In this document: piece after piece, positions 39,121 to 48,878 of the stretch
Position numbering within the stretch: position 1 is the first letter of the stretch
How the letters are laid out: each line of letters starts with the position of its first letter
From: Botryosphaeria dothidea
Taxonomy: Eukaryota; Ascomycota; Dothideomycetes; Botryosphaeriales; Botryosphaeriaceae
Reading direction: 5' to 3'
DNA length: 64,000 nt
NCBI GenBank assembly: GCA_011503125.2
Contig: WWBZ02000016.1
Coordinates: 62,001 to 126,000 of the forward strand
Notes under the pieces: generated by a model
What the model saw: the letters and a program-made list of their open reading frames with translations, nothing else
Told to the model about the DNA's origin: nothing
Database searches by the model: none
Position numbers and translations under genes: made by a program

Positions 39121-42100
39121 CTTCTTGTTCTTCTTTTTCTTCTTCTGCGTCCTCTCCGGACAGCACGACATCCACGCCCAGCTCCCTTTGGCAGAACCCA
39201 GCGTGAGCCCTCCCGCACAGCAGCCACCGCGCCCGCACGCGCTTGATGACCTGCCTCACGCGCTCCACCGGATACTCCCCAGGCAGCGGCACCGACACGA
39301 AGCAAGCCCCGCTCAGCAGGACGCCCAGCATGGCAGCGACCGCCGCGCCGCTCTTCTCCAGACACAGCGCCACCACCTGGCCGCGCCGCACGCCCGCCGC
39401 CCGCAGCCGCCCGCCGACGCGCTCGGCCCGCGCCGCCAGCCCCGCGTACGTCATCGCGCCGTCCCATCCCACGACCGCGCACGCCTGCGGCCGCCGCTGC
39501 GCCTGCGCCGCCACCAGCGCCTGCAGCGTCGAGCCGGCCGCCCGCGGGAGCGCCGCGTTCCACTGCCAGATGGCTGCGGTGTCCGCGGCGGGGAGGCTGC
39601 GCGCGACGTCTGCGACGCTGAGCTCTGGGCGGGCCAGGAGGCGCTGCACGAGGGCGGCGAAGTGGGACAGCAGCCGCGTGAGGCGCGGGTGGGGGAGCGT
39701 CGACGTCGCGTAGGCCGCGCGCATGTCCAGGCGGCGGCCGTGCGCGTCGGGCTGGCACTCGAGCGTCAGCGGGTGCGTGTGGAAGGCGGCGGCGTTGGTG
39801 GCGCTGGAGTCGTGGATGGCGATGCCGAGAGAGGAGCGCGGCCCTGCGTCGCCGGCGCGCTGCACCACGAGAAGGCTGCCGAAGGTGCTCTCGGCGTCTT
39901 TGCAGACCCGTTTGATGTTGTGCAGCCCGTACTGCTCGAAGGGCATGGCGCGCGCTGCCTGGTCCTGGACCGCGTGCAGCAGCTCGCCCAGCGTCTGGTG
40001 CGGGTCGATGTGCATCCGCACTGGCACAGTTGCCAGTGTTGGGCCAACGAGGTCTTCGACGTGCGCCACGGGTGCGTTGCGGCCGCTCACGGTGACGCCG
40101 AAGATGATGTCGGCGCTGTTGGCGTGCAGTGACAGCAGCAGAGCCCAAGCGCCGCGGATTGTGCTCGCCAGCGTGATTGAAGTGTTGGTTGGCACGGCGG
40201 GAAGCTCGACTGAGCACTCGTAGACGCTGTCAGGCAACATGTTAGTCTCTTTGGGGAACTGTGCTGCCATCGCGCCGCGGCATAGCTGATCCCGCCAGAA
40301 GGAGGCAGCGCGCTCATCGGCCGCCAGAGAGGCACAGTACTCGGCAAACCGCTTGAAAGAGGGGACTGATCCAATTGCAGATGAGCCGCAGTGATAGGCT
40401 CTGTCAACCATTTCGAGCAGACGCGGCTCACTCCAACCTGTACCATCGTCAGCGAATCAGTGGCTGGGGACGCGCGGGCAGTTTCACTTACCGTCATACG
40501 TCGCATGGTGCGATTCCCACACCATCATTCTCTCGTCGTGTAAGAATACGAAACGCGTTAATTGTGTGCCCAATCCCATACGCGGTGCCCGGTCCTCTCT
40601 GCCCAGCACTTCCAGATCCTCGCGCACAACCACCGCGTATGCTTGACCGTCGCGAGCCTGCACTATCCGCGTGCGCAGAATCGGACAAGCCCGGTAAACC
40701 GCCTTCCATGCTTCAAGATACCGGCCCGCGTCAACCTCCTCGGGGAATTCGAAGACGCAGCGCCGGACGTAGGCTGTTCGATGTCGTGCCGTCAATGCCA
40801 GAAGCCCCACCTGGAATGGAGTTGCGGGATACATGGCTTCGACGAGTTCAGGAGCAATCTTGTCCTGCACCGCAGACGAATCGATGCATCCAGCCACGGG
40901 CTTTCGGGTTTGTTCAGATACCGGTGCGGTGCAGGCCGAGGCCATTGCGGCAAGCGTTGGATGCAGAAAAATACACTCTACCGTCAAACGCAGACCACGC
41001 TGTCGAGCTGCGCCAACCATGCGGATGGCCAACACAGAGTCGCCGCCACAGACGAAGAAGTTGTCACTGGCACGTAACCCAGCCATAGGCACGCCAAGCA
41101 CGTCCCCCCACAACTCTGCCAGTTGTACCTGCTCCGACCCAACATACTCTTCCCCGTTCAAGACCTCTCCGACTTGGCCAAGTGAGTACATTGTGATGTG
41201 AGTTGATGTCAACGTGCGTCCGAGCCCGCGGAGGACTCCTCGGTCAACCTTTTTCGAACTCAACAGGGGCATTTGATCGAGCGGAATGTACAGCGAGGGA
41301 ACCAAGTACGACGGCAGGCATTGCTCCAGCAGAGTCCGTAAGCGCACCAGCTCGTCTCTCAGGGTGGGCATCAGCGGAAGCAAGTTTGGCTGATTGCTAC
41401 CGCCTTTACGTGAGATGGAGTGATCAAAACACATGAAGGCGCCGAGCCTGCTTCCATTGGCGCCGACTCCTTCAACGACGACTTGCGTGCATTGCTCCAT
41501 ATGCCGACGGACCTGGTATTCAACCTCACCGGGGTCGATGCGCCGCCCGTGGATTTTGATCAACCGGCCCTTGCGGCCGATATACTCCATGCTGCCGTCG
41601 TCGTCGCAGTAACGGACGAGGTCGCCAGTGAGATACATCCGCGACGACGACAGCCATGGCGGGCACCAGGGTCGGGGGCTGATGAAGCAGACATTGGTCT
41701 CCTCTTCATTGTCCAAATACCCCTTGGCAATGATGGGCCCCTGGACGATGAGCTCGCCGACAGCACCCACAGGTGCCAACTTGTTGCAGTCGTGCGGCTC
41801 TGCCAGCCAGGCGTGGGCTCCGACGCTCCGCCCAAGCCAGCTCGCACGCGTTCCGGGCGCCAGGACCGCGGGAGCGCACGTCGATGCTTCCGTCGAGCCG
41901 TAGCCGTTGACGAGCCGCACATGGGGCGCCCACAGGTCAACCAAGTCCTGCGTGGGCCCGTCGCCCACGACCGTCAGTCCCTTCAATGCGGGCACCTCTT
42001 GCGGGGAGATGGTCGAGATGAGGGCGGGCGTCAGCGCGGCAAAGGTGATGCGCTTGTCGTTGATGACGTCGGCCAGGTTGTTCAGGCAGCGGGACTCGGG

Positions 42101-43168
42101 GACGAGGCACACGCAGCCGCCGCGCATCAGCGTCGACCACACATCGTAGACGCTGACGTCGAACGTGAAGGGGGAGAACTGGAGTACCCGAGAGCCGGGT
42201 CCTACGCGCTGCACCTCGAAGTGCGCGGCGGCGGACGAGCAGATAGCCGAATGCTGGAGGAGCACGCCCTTGGGGACACCGGTGCTGCCTGATGTGAAGA
42301 GGATGTAGGCAACGTCAGACGGCGAGGCACAGGGCAGTTCAGCTTCCGTCCGGATCCCAGCGTGGATTGGTTTCGTGCAGTCGGGAATGCAAAAGGCCTC
42401 GAGCTCCGGTAAGTCCTTGTCAAAGGTCTCCAAAAAGCAGGGTGCCACCAAGGCCAACGTGGCTCCGGCACTTCGGGCAACAGCAAGCCTACGTTGAGGG
42501 GGATGAGATGGATCCAGTGGCACGGCCACGGCACCAAGGCGCATGATAGCGGCAATCGCTACCACTGATCGCGCTTCCTTTGCGCAGCAGAAGAGAACCC
42601 GTTGCTGGTGCCTGACGCCTCGATAATACAAGAGGCCGGATAACCCGTAAATGGCATTCTCCAGCTGCGCAAACGTAAGCTGCGCGTCCGGTCCATCGAC
42701 AGCCATTTCGTCCGGCCGGAAGAACTTGTTTCGGGTGAGCTGAGCCGTAATGGTGTCGTCAATGGTGGTCACTGGTACCGCCATATTCCAATCGAGCACC
42801 TCCTTTACATCTTCAGGGCTCGCAAACGAGATCGATTCCAAATTGGCGTTTTCGTTGTCCATGTCGAGAAGCCCCTTCAGACCGTACTCGAGCTGGCGCA
42901 GTATGCGTTTTCCTTGCTTTTCCTGCCAACACTGGATTTGTAGCCGCAGGAACGGCGGATGTGGCTGATGAGACTCTTCGCCTTCCTTGGCCAAAACCTC
43001 CATCCGTCCGAGCTTCACACCTGCGATGCTTGCCCGCGCATCGTTCGTATCTTCTCCGTAGCGGCCTGCCAGGAGCTCCCACGCGGTGCCAGCCCGCTCC
43101 AGGATCCAGTCATGGTCGTCCGCCTTTTCTGCTGGGAGCTTGATATCGTGGATAATGTTGTCAGCCAT
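24934..43168 (-). CDS. Five-module nonribosomal peptide synthetase, A-T-C-A-T-C-A-T-C-A-T-E-C-A-T-CT
   Basis: Core assembly enzyme, about 5,971 residues. Exons: 40492-43168, 39020-40437, 32682-38965, 28358-32528, 24934-28299. A ~130-residue leader precedes A1. Approximate domains: A1 42770-41200, T1 ~41040 (CGGDSV), C1 40860-39540 (HHATYDGWS), A2 39530-37870, T2 ~37690, C2 37465-36220 (HHAIYDAF), A3 36175-34615, T3 ~34440, C3 34225-32965 (HHALYDSH), A4 32860-31195, T4 ~31030, E 30850-29580 (HHLVIDLVSW, EGHGRE, VGWFTAVYP), C4 29470-28160 (SHALIDG), A5 28070-26575, T5 ~26420, terminal CT 26230-24960 (SHAQYDG). All five T domains keep GGDS. All five A domains keep the TSGSTG loop, the Asp that binds the alpha-amino group, and a C-terminal Lys. 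No thioesterase is present; fungal CT domains usually cyclise the peptide. Oddities: a poly-Glu run in A2 and NGCAPSE in place of NGYGPSE in A4. Confidence 0.97.
39092..39145 (-). repeat. GAA trinucleotide repeat inside the A2 domain
   Basis: On the plus strand nearly pure TTC/CTT repeats; on the coding strand GAA codons broken only by one AAA and one CAA. It encodes about 16 Glu with one Lys and one Gln, between the LCLEKSGAAVAAMLG block and the TTSGSTG phosphate loop. The reading frame stays open. Confidence 0.95.
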
Positions 43169-43532
43169 GCCAGCTTCGTGTTCACCGACAGACAATTGAG
43201 CTCTGTTGTCGTGCCTGTCACCGCTTGCCTCCGCGCAGAATGGACAAAATATACCATACTAGTCTCGCGGCGGATACACGATGCCGAGTGATACTGACAA
43301 TTTTTTTCTGATAACCGAGCCTCATCCCAGTCACCCGGTCGACGATTCAGTTGAACGCGATCTACAATGCATAAGAAGCATATCTCACGAAGCAAGATTT
43401 TGTAGTTAAGACTAAGTATACCTGCTACTCGTAATTCTACGCTTGTCACCATTTCAACTCAAACAACGCCGCACTCGCTTTAGATTTGACGAAGATAATT
43501 TTTTTTTCATTGAGAAAGGATAAATAAAGCCT
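43169..43532. promoter_or_regulatory. Promoter region of the peptide synthetase
   Basis: Upstream of the synthetase start and downstream of the TauD-type gene. TATATTTT on the minus strand at 43246-43253, about 80 bp before the ATG, is a good TATA candidate. GCGGAT, eight bases, then CCGAG at 43269-43288 recalls the shared element with wider spacing. Confidence 0.5.
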
Positions 43533-44982
43533 TTACTTTGGGCTAACATGAATAGAATGCGCAGTCATCGGAGCCTCTCCTTGCTTTTTCCGAAGACTTT
43601 CTCCGCGAGATAATGATTCAGGATCAAAATATGGCTTTTCGCCTATGGATGTCACCCTCTGCGCCAAGCGGAGGTCATGGTAGTCGCTGATTTCGTTAGC
43701 GAAACTAATCACTGGACTTAATTGGGAGTTGCACTTACTGGGTCGCAGAGTGTAACGAAGAGCGGCTGTAGTGTCATACCAATCAGCGATACGCATTCAG
43801 CGGCTGTCAATGGGGTCTTACTTGTCCCAGATTGCAACATCGTTTTCCTCCCACCTCCAGCGCACCTGCAGATCATGATTCTCGGCGATGAGAGTCAAGA
43901 CTGGAAAGTTATCCGTCGAACGTCAGCAAATGCACCAGTGCGGGGGAAGCAGCGGCGAGCCTACGCACAGTATCTTTTCAAGATTTCGCTCTCCTGTTTC
44001 TTCACTCCGTCAATCCATCCGTTTTCTACTTGGCCTGCTAGACCGTAGAGGCACTTCCACCCCGTCACGGGGTTCGTCCGCACAACAGGACTACACAGGC
44101 GGCACATGTCGTGTCAGCGCAATCAACTTCTTTCAGAGATCGCTAGACCCCTGTCCATTCGCTCCTCACTTACTGGGAAACGGTGAAATCGAGGCCGCAG
44201 TTCTCGGGCGACCCCCTGTTCTCGGCAATGAAGAGGCCTGGATCACTCTGGCCGTGCATGTTCATCGTGTCGTCGCGGTGGGTGGCGGTGAGGCTCTCGG
44301 CGAAGCGCTTCCACGGCGTCGACAGGCGGTCGAAGGCCTCGTAGCAGCACGCCCAGAGCGTGTCGCCGCCGCGGTTGAGCTTGTCCGGAAGCTTGAGCAT
44401 CTTGAACGCCGAGTAGTCGGCCGGGATGCGCTCGGTGCTGAGGTCCGAGTGCCAGTCGGCGCTGGCGTAGCCGTCGGGCTCCTCGTAGAGCTGGGCGGCG
44501 GTCTGGGCGAGCTCGTCAGTGGGCGGGTCTTTTGGATGGGTCGGAGCATGGGTGTGGTGGCTCGTTGCGAACCTTGTTGGAGATGATGACCACCTCATCG
44601 TCGAGCTTGCCCGTGTCATTGGCGTCGCCTCTCTTGCTGTTGCTGAGGGCGTGGCGGTGAAGCTGTGGGAGTAAACTCGTCAGCTGGGTGAAGTCGCTTT
44701 GGGAACGGAGACCCATCGTACCTTGGAAGTTTCGGGCTTGCCGGTCAGTTCACCGAGCTTTTGCGCGAGAACTTTCATCTCATCCGCGTTTATCGACTGG
44801 TCCCGGAAGAAGACGACGTTCCGTCTCGAGATCGTAATGGCCAGGTCTCGCAGCATGGAATCGTCATCAAGCATGTCTCGCAGCTGCAGCTTGGGGTACA
44901 CTCGTCCGATAACCGGGGTCAGTTCACTGTACTCGCACGCATCGAGAGCTCCATTCAGCTGCAGTGGAGTGCGGGCCGGCAT
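43533..44982 (-). CDS. TauD/TfdA-type 2-oxoglutarate, Fe(II)-dependent dioxygenase
   Basis: Hydroxylates or desaturates a substrate while turning 2-oxoglutarate into succinate and CO2. Seven exons: 44722-44982, 44573-44662, 44174-44502, 43969-44090, 43822-43900, 43739-43765, 43533-43686; 353 residues. Small exons hide most of the 3' half from a simple frame scan. Motifs in order: RDLAITISRRNVVFFRDQ, VVIISNK, iron ligands in DWHSDLS (His and Asp), GGDTLWA, HPVVRTNPVTGWK, ENHDLQVRWRWEENDVAIWDNRS, distal iron His in SSLHSAT, and the 2-oxoglutarate Arg in AQRVTSIGEKPYFDP. The acceptor of the second intron is uncertain (44503 or 15 nt upstream in the transcript). It lies next to the synthetase and may act on a residue before or after assembly. 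Confidence 0.88.
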
Positions 44983-45347
44983 TTTTGGTTGGTTGACCAA
45001 AGAGAATTAAGCGTTGTTGAAAAAGTAAACCGGTGAAAAGGTTGCAGATATAAAACTAAGAATGCTGAGTTTTCAGATGAAGTAGCGTTCTGAGCGTGGG
45101 TAGGTAGAGTTTATAGTCATGGTGCCGAGTAACACCTTCGCGAGGCGCCCTCAGCTCTCGCCATCGGATGCCATTCAGGGGCTCAAGTTGACCATGGCAT
45201 CAGAATCCCGGTGAAACTACTACAACATCGTGGGTCGTGCTTCGGTCAATGATCCCCCCAGTGGGCCTATTTAAGCGATCTGTTCATTTCGTTGTCATGT
45301 TGGTACCGTCTCTACGCCGAACCGTCAGATCCCTCACAAGAGCCGCA
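44983..45347. promoter_or_regulatory. Divergent promoter of the two dioxygenases
   Basis: Shared by two 2-oxoglutarate oxygenases pointing outward. TATTTAA at 45268-45274 fits the plus-strand gene if translation starts at 45348. For the minus-strand gene, ATATAAAA near 45050 (read as TTTTATAT) lies about 65 bp before its ATG. Confidence 0.6.
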
Positions 45348-46555
45348 ATGCAGCCACGGAGTGTGGACTTCAACGTATACGCCACGGGCTCGGATGCTGA
45401 AAAGGTAGCCTGCGCGTGCGAGCTGGTCAGATCACTGCACGAAACAGGCTTTTGCAAAATTACGAAACACGCAATTCCCGATGAAGTGCTTGACAGGGTG
45501 TTCGAATGGGTACGTATCAAATGGGGGCCTCCATAGGACTTTCTGACGTCGCTGATTTCTGCAGACAGACCGATTCTTCAACCTACCGGAGGGGGTCAAG
45601 GCCCAAATCAGGCACCCTCCCGAGCATAACCCACACCGTGTCAGTCAATTTTTTTGAGAGGTAATTGGACTGCAGACTGACGTGACACTGGTATCCAGGG
45701 TTGGAGCGAACTAGGACGAGAGACGGTTTCGACGATAACGGATTACGAAAAGGGTGTCCGCTCAGGACAGAAGCTTCTCTTCGATATCAAGGCAAGCATG
45801 GTCCCGAACACGGGCCATCGTATTTGATTCTAATGTATCCCCAGGAAGCTTTCGACATGGGTAACCCGCAAGATCCTCTCTTCGCGAACATGTGGCTGCC
45901 GGAGGAGGACCTGCCGGGCTTCAGGGCTGACATGGAATCATTCTACGACCACTGCCGGAGCGAGCACCTCCGCTTGCTGGAGGCTCTGCGCGTGGGTTGC
46001 CGCGTTGTCATGGGCCCCGGTTTCGACATCGATTTTGCCGGCCGCTGCAAGCAAAGCGCCAGCGAGTGCCGCATCAACTACTACCCAGGAGCCAAGGTGC
46101 GGTTGCTGAGAGGTGAATGCAACCGCATCTCACCGCACACTGACTTCGGCACCCTTACGCTGCTTTTCCAAGACGACATCGGCGGACTCGAGATTGAAGA
46201 TCAGGCCCGCTTGGGCACTTTTGTGCCTGTGTCCTGCGCGTCGCATCGGGAAATGCTGGTTAACTCCGGCGACATTCTAATGCGTTGGAGCAATGATTAC
46301 TTTCGTTCGGTCAATCACCGGGTCACGATTCCTCCGCACATGCAAGGGGTGTGTGGAGACGCAGAAGTGCCATCTCGGCGGTCCGTGGCTTTTTTCGCAA
46401 AGCCGGACCGTGATACCGACGCAGGGACGCTTCCAGCCTTCACGGCAACCGCCGGAGACAAGTACGAGCACATTTCGGCGCTAGAGTTCAATCAGATCAA
46501 GTTGAAGCTGACGTACGGGACTACGCCGCCATCGAGAGCGATACTGAGTGCATAA
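45348..46555 (+). CDS. Isopenicillin-N-synthase-type 2-oxoglutarate/Fe(II) oxygenase
   Basis: Non-haem iron oxygenase of 346 residues. Exons: 45348-45509, 45565-45639, 45699-45791, 45845-46555. I chose the ATG at 45348 because a TATA-like box lies only 29 bp before the alternative ATG at 45297, and because family members begin close to the DFNVYATG block. The intron at 45792-45844 is GC-AG. Order: N-terminal DIOX_N region (LVRSLHETGFCKITKHAIP), hinge HNPHRGWSELGRET, core with NYYPG, iron ligands His and Asp in SPHTDFG, distal His in SVNHRV and 2-oxoglutarate Arg in RRSVAFF. All catalytic residues are present. It is not related in sequence to the TauD-type neighbour. Likely acts on an amino-acid side chain or the peptide (inference). 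Confidence 0.92.
45792..45844 (+). other. GC-AG intron in dioxygenase gene
   Basis: Begins GCAAGC after AAG and ends TCTAATGTATCCCCAG. Splicing joins LLFDIK to EAFDMGNP, restoring the family's KE(A/S)F block. No usable GT donor is near. Confidence 0.78.
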
Positions 46556-47056
46556 CCCATGACGGTCACAAGGGTCCGAACGCAGTTGAGGGGTGAAGAT
46601 ACTTCTAGCGGTATCAGGTCTAGATTCAGCTACATAAACGAGCCATTCTTTTTTGAATATCACATTTCACAAAAAGCTCTCAAGAAGGGCTGTCCAGTCA
46701 ATTTCTGTCAAGGCCTAGTGAACTCCAGGCGGTGTGGCTAGCATGGAAGGCATAGGAGTAGTGACGTATCTTCGGCCCTCTGCCATGAATTAAGGTGTTT
46801 TGACGTTGAAATACGAAAGTATATTCCACGAAACAAGGTCTTTTTCGCGGCCTCGGTCCACAAATATCTGCCGCCTTGCAGCTGCGCCTTCAAACACTCC
46901 TCACTGGTTGACAGTATTCTCTTGTCTTCACCGTTCACTGCAAGATAGATTTACTATTTGGCCTATTGAGTGTAAGATAAGGACTTTGACCACAGGATTG
47001 ATGGACCTCGATATAAGCAACACCACGAGGCGATCTTTCCCCACTTTCCCTGTGCC
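46556..47056. other. Intergenic, no gene seen
   Basis: Between the IPNS-type oxygenase and the agmatinase remnant. Short open frames have no recognisable product. Confidence 0.5.
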
Positions 47057-48344
47057 ATGTTTCTTATAGTTATTGCTTCTGCGGGCTCTGTCGGAGCTCG
47101 TGCCACTTCAGGCGCGGCACCAGCCGGTGTCGGCCTCGATTTTGAAGTCCGCCTCTCCTGTATCTCACCACATCCGTCCGATGGCTGATGCTGCAGCAGT
47201 GGTCTTTTTCCGGGATCTCGACTTTCGGTCATCTTCCCCACGCCCGCTGTCGGCTGGAGCCGGACGCACGCTTTGACATTGCCGTGGTCGGCGTTCCGTT
47301 CGACTCGGCCACCAGCTACCGGTGCGGTAAGAGAGATACTGAGGCCGTTGCTGTGCACCAAACTAACCACCCCCGGTATCCAGGCGCTCGATTGGGCCCG
47401 CGCGCGGCTCGCAATGCGCCTGCTCGCCACGTGCCCTCGCGCGGTTTCAACACCGCCACCGGCAACAACCCGTACCAACCATGCGCCACCGTGCTTGACT
47501 GCGGGCAATAAGCTTTCGCCTAGCCAGGGTTGGCGTCCGGGGTGTAGAGCTGACAGCGTAGCTTGGTAGTGACGTCGCCGCCAGTCCCAGTATGCGGACC
47601 ACGCTCGCTGTCAACTCGTTGACATCAGGCCTCGCAGCCATCCTCGACCGAGCACCAACCACGGCCGGGCGACAAGGCACTACGAGCACCCACGCATCAT
47701 CGCCATTGGAGGAGACCACCTGGTCACGCTGCCCGCCCTCCGCGCACTGCACGCCGTGACGCAGGGGCGACAGCAGTAGCCGCCCGCCGACGCTCACCCA
47801 CATCTAGCGCATCTCGACACGCTGCGCGCCGCCGCCTACCCTGCGGGCGCCGACCCGGACGAGGAGGAACTCAACCACGGCACCGTGCTCCGCCATGCCG
47901 CAGCCGAGAGCCTGATCGCGATGCCCTCGGTCCACGTCGATTTGAACACGCGCCTGACGGGGGTCGATACAGCAGATCTGGCTGCCGATGCCGCTCTGGG
48001 CTTTGTCAGCGTCGCGGCGGCTGTGATTGAAGAGGGAGCGGGCGTGCGCGGCCTCGCGCGGCGAATTGCGAACGCAGTAGTCGGGCATGGCCGCAGCGGG
48101 AAGCTGCCGGTCTTCCTGAGCGTCGACATTGATGTCCTGGACCGGCGCCCTTGAGGCCAGCGGCTGGCCAACAAGGGCGCTGCTTAGCGTGCTGCGTGGA
48201 TTGGGCGAGGTGGAGGGGTTGGACGTGGTTGGTGCTGATGTTGTCGAAGTCTCGCCTGCGTACGACAGCGCGGGCGGCGACACGGCGTTTACTGTCGCGA
48301 GCGTCGTGTATGAGATCCTGTCCCTCATGACAGAACTCGGATGA
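47057..48344 (+). pseudogene. Agmatinase/ureohydrolase pseudogene (formerly secreted type)
   Basis: Pieces of a fungal agmatinase appear in the right order but in different frames. A signal-peptide-like start lies at 47057, then WSFSGISTFGHLPHARC and FDIAVVGVPFDSATSYRCG (up to an intron at about 47327). These are followed by GARLGPRAARNA and GFNTATGNNPYQ, a stop at about 47509, a scrambled segment, IAIGGDHLVTLPALRALH, a stop at about 47780, LNHGTVLRHAAAESLI, VHVDLNTRLTGVD, LSVDIDVLD, a frame change at about 48150, and finally VVGADVVEVSPAYD. The manganese-binding FDAHLD block is reduced to ADAHPHLAHLD. The stretch expected after DIDVLD (APGTGTPE) is missing. Several stops and at least two frame changes cannot be explained by introns, so the gene is dead. 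Confidence 0.85.
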
Positions 48345-48878
48345 AACCAGGCGCACGTGCAGGAGGCATCCACTGTCAAGGAACTGTAGGGCAGTGATGG
48401 TCCGAGTCAGCAGGGATTGTGGGGACACGCAACGGATGTTTGCTCCAACGCAATATTTTTGCTAATCCCGTTCAATGGAACTGTGAATCTGACTTAAAAG
48501 ATTACATCTCTCACGAACAGATTGGAACCACTCCAATCGGTATAGGAGTTGGTTTTCATGACTGCGTATGATTTCCCGTACTGTGTACAGACTCGAATCC
48601 GTGAACCAAGCACTACGCGGAATATCCACGTAGCAATCTGCGGTGAAAAGACCGGTCAGCGCAATTGTCAGTGTAGTCTCAAGTTGGTGTTTGCGCAGCA
48701 TGGGGACCCCTTTCTCGGCATATCATGTGTCTTTTTGCTCGGTCTATTTACCGGAACTGTAGCTCACAACTTATCAAGAGGTAGAGTATAATTGCGCGGT
48801 AACTCTCTTTCCTGAACTTTATTCGCCATTAAACTTTCCTTTCCAAAGACACATACTTTTTTCAATGCGCCAGGACTC
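48345..48878. promoter_or_regulatory. Intergenic, promoter region of the MFS gene
   Basis: Between the agmatinase remnant and the exporter gene. AT-rich, no repeats or open frames that convince, no clear TATA box. Confidence 0.4.

Noticed and set aside
26664..42292. Long open frames on the strand opposite the peptide synthetase
   Set aside because: They mirror GC-rich coding sequence, show low-complexity composition and match no family. The synthetase frame accounts for the region.
43533..43690. Apparent loss of the distal iron-binding histidine in the TauD-type enzyme (AQR where relatives have GHR)
   Set aside because: By comparison with TauD the distal ligand is the His in SSLHSAT, which is present. 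The AQR site supplies the 2-oxoglutarate Arg, also present.
45297..45347. Earlier ATG (45297) for the IPNS-type oxygenase
   Set aside because: A TATA-like box only 29 bp upstream would leave no 5' leader, and the added residues have no counterpart in the family.
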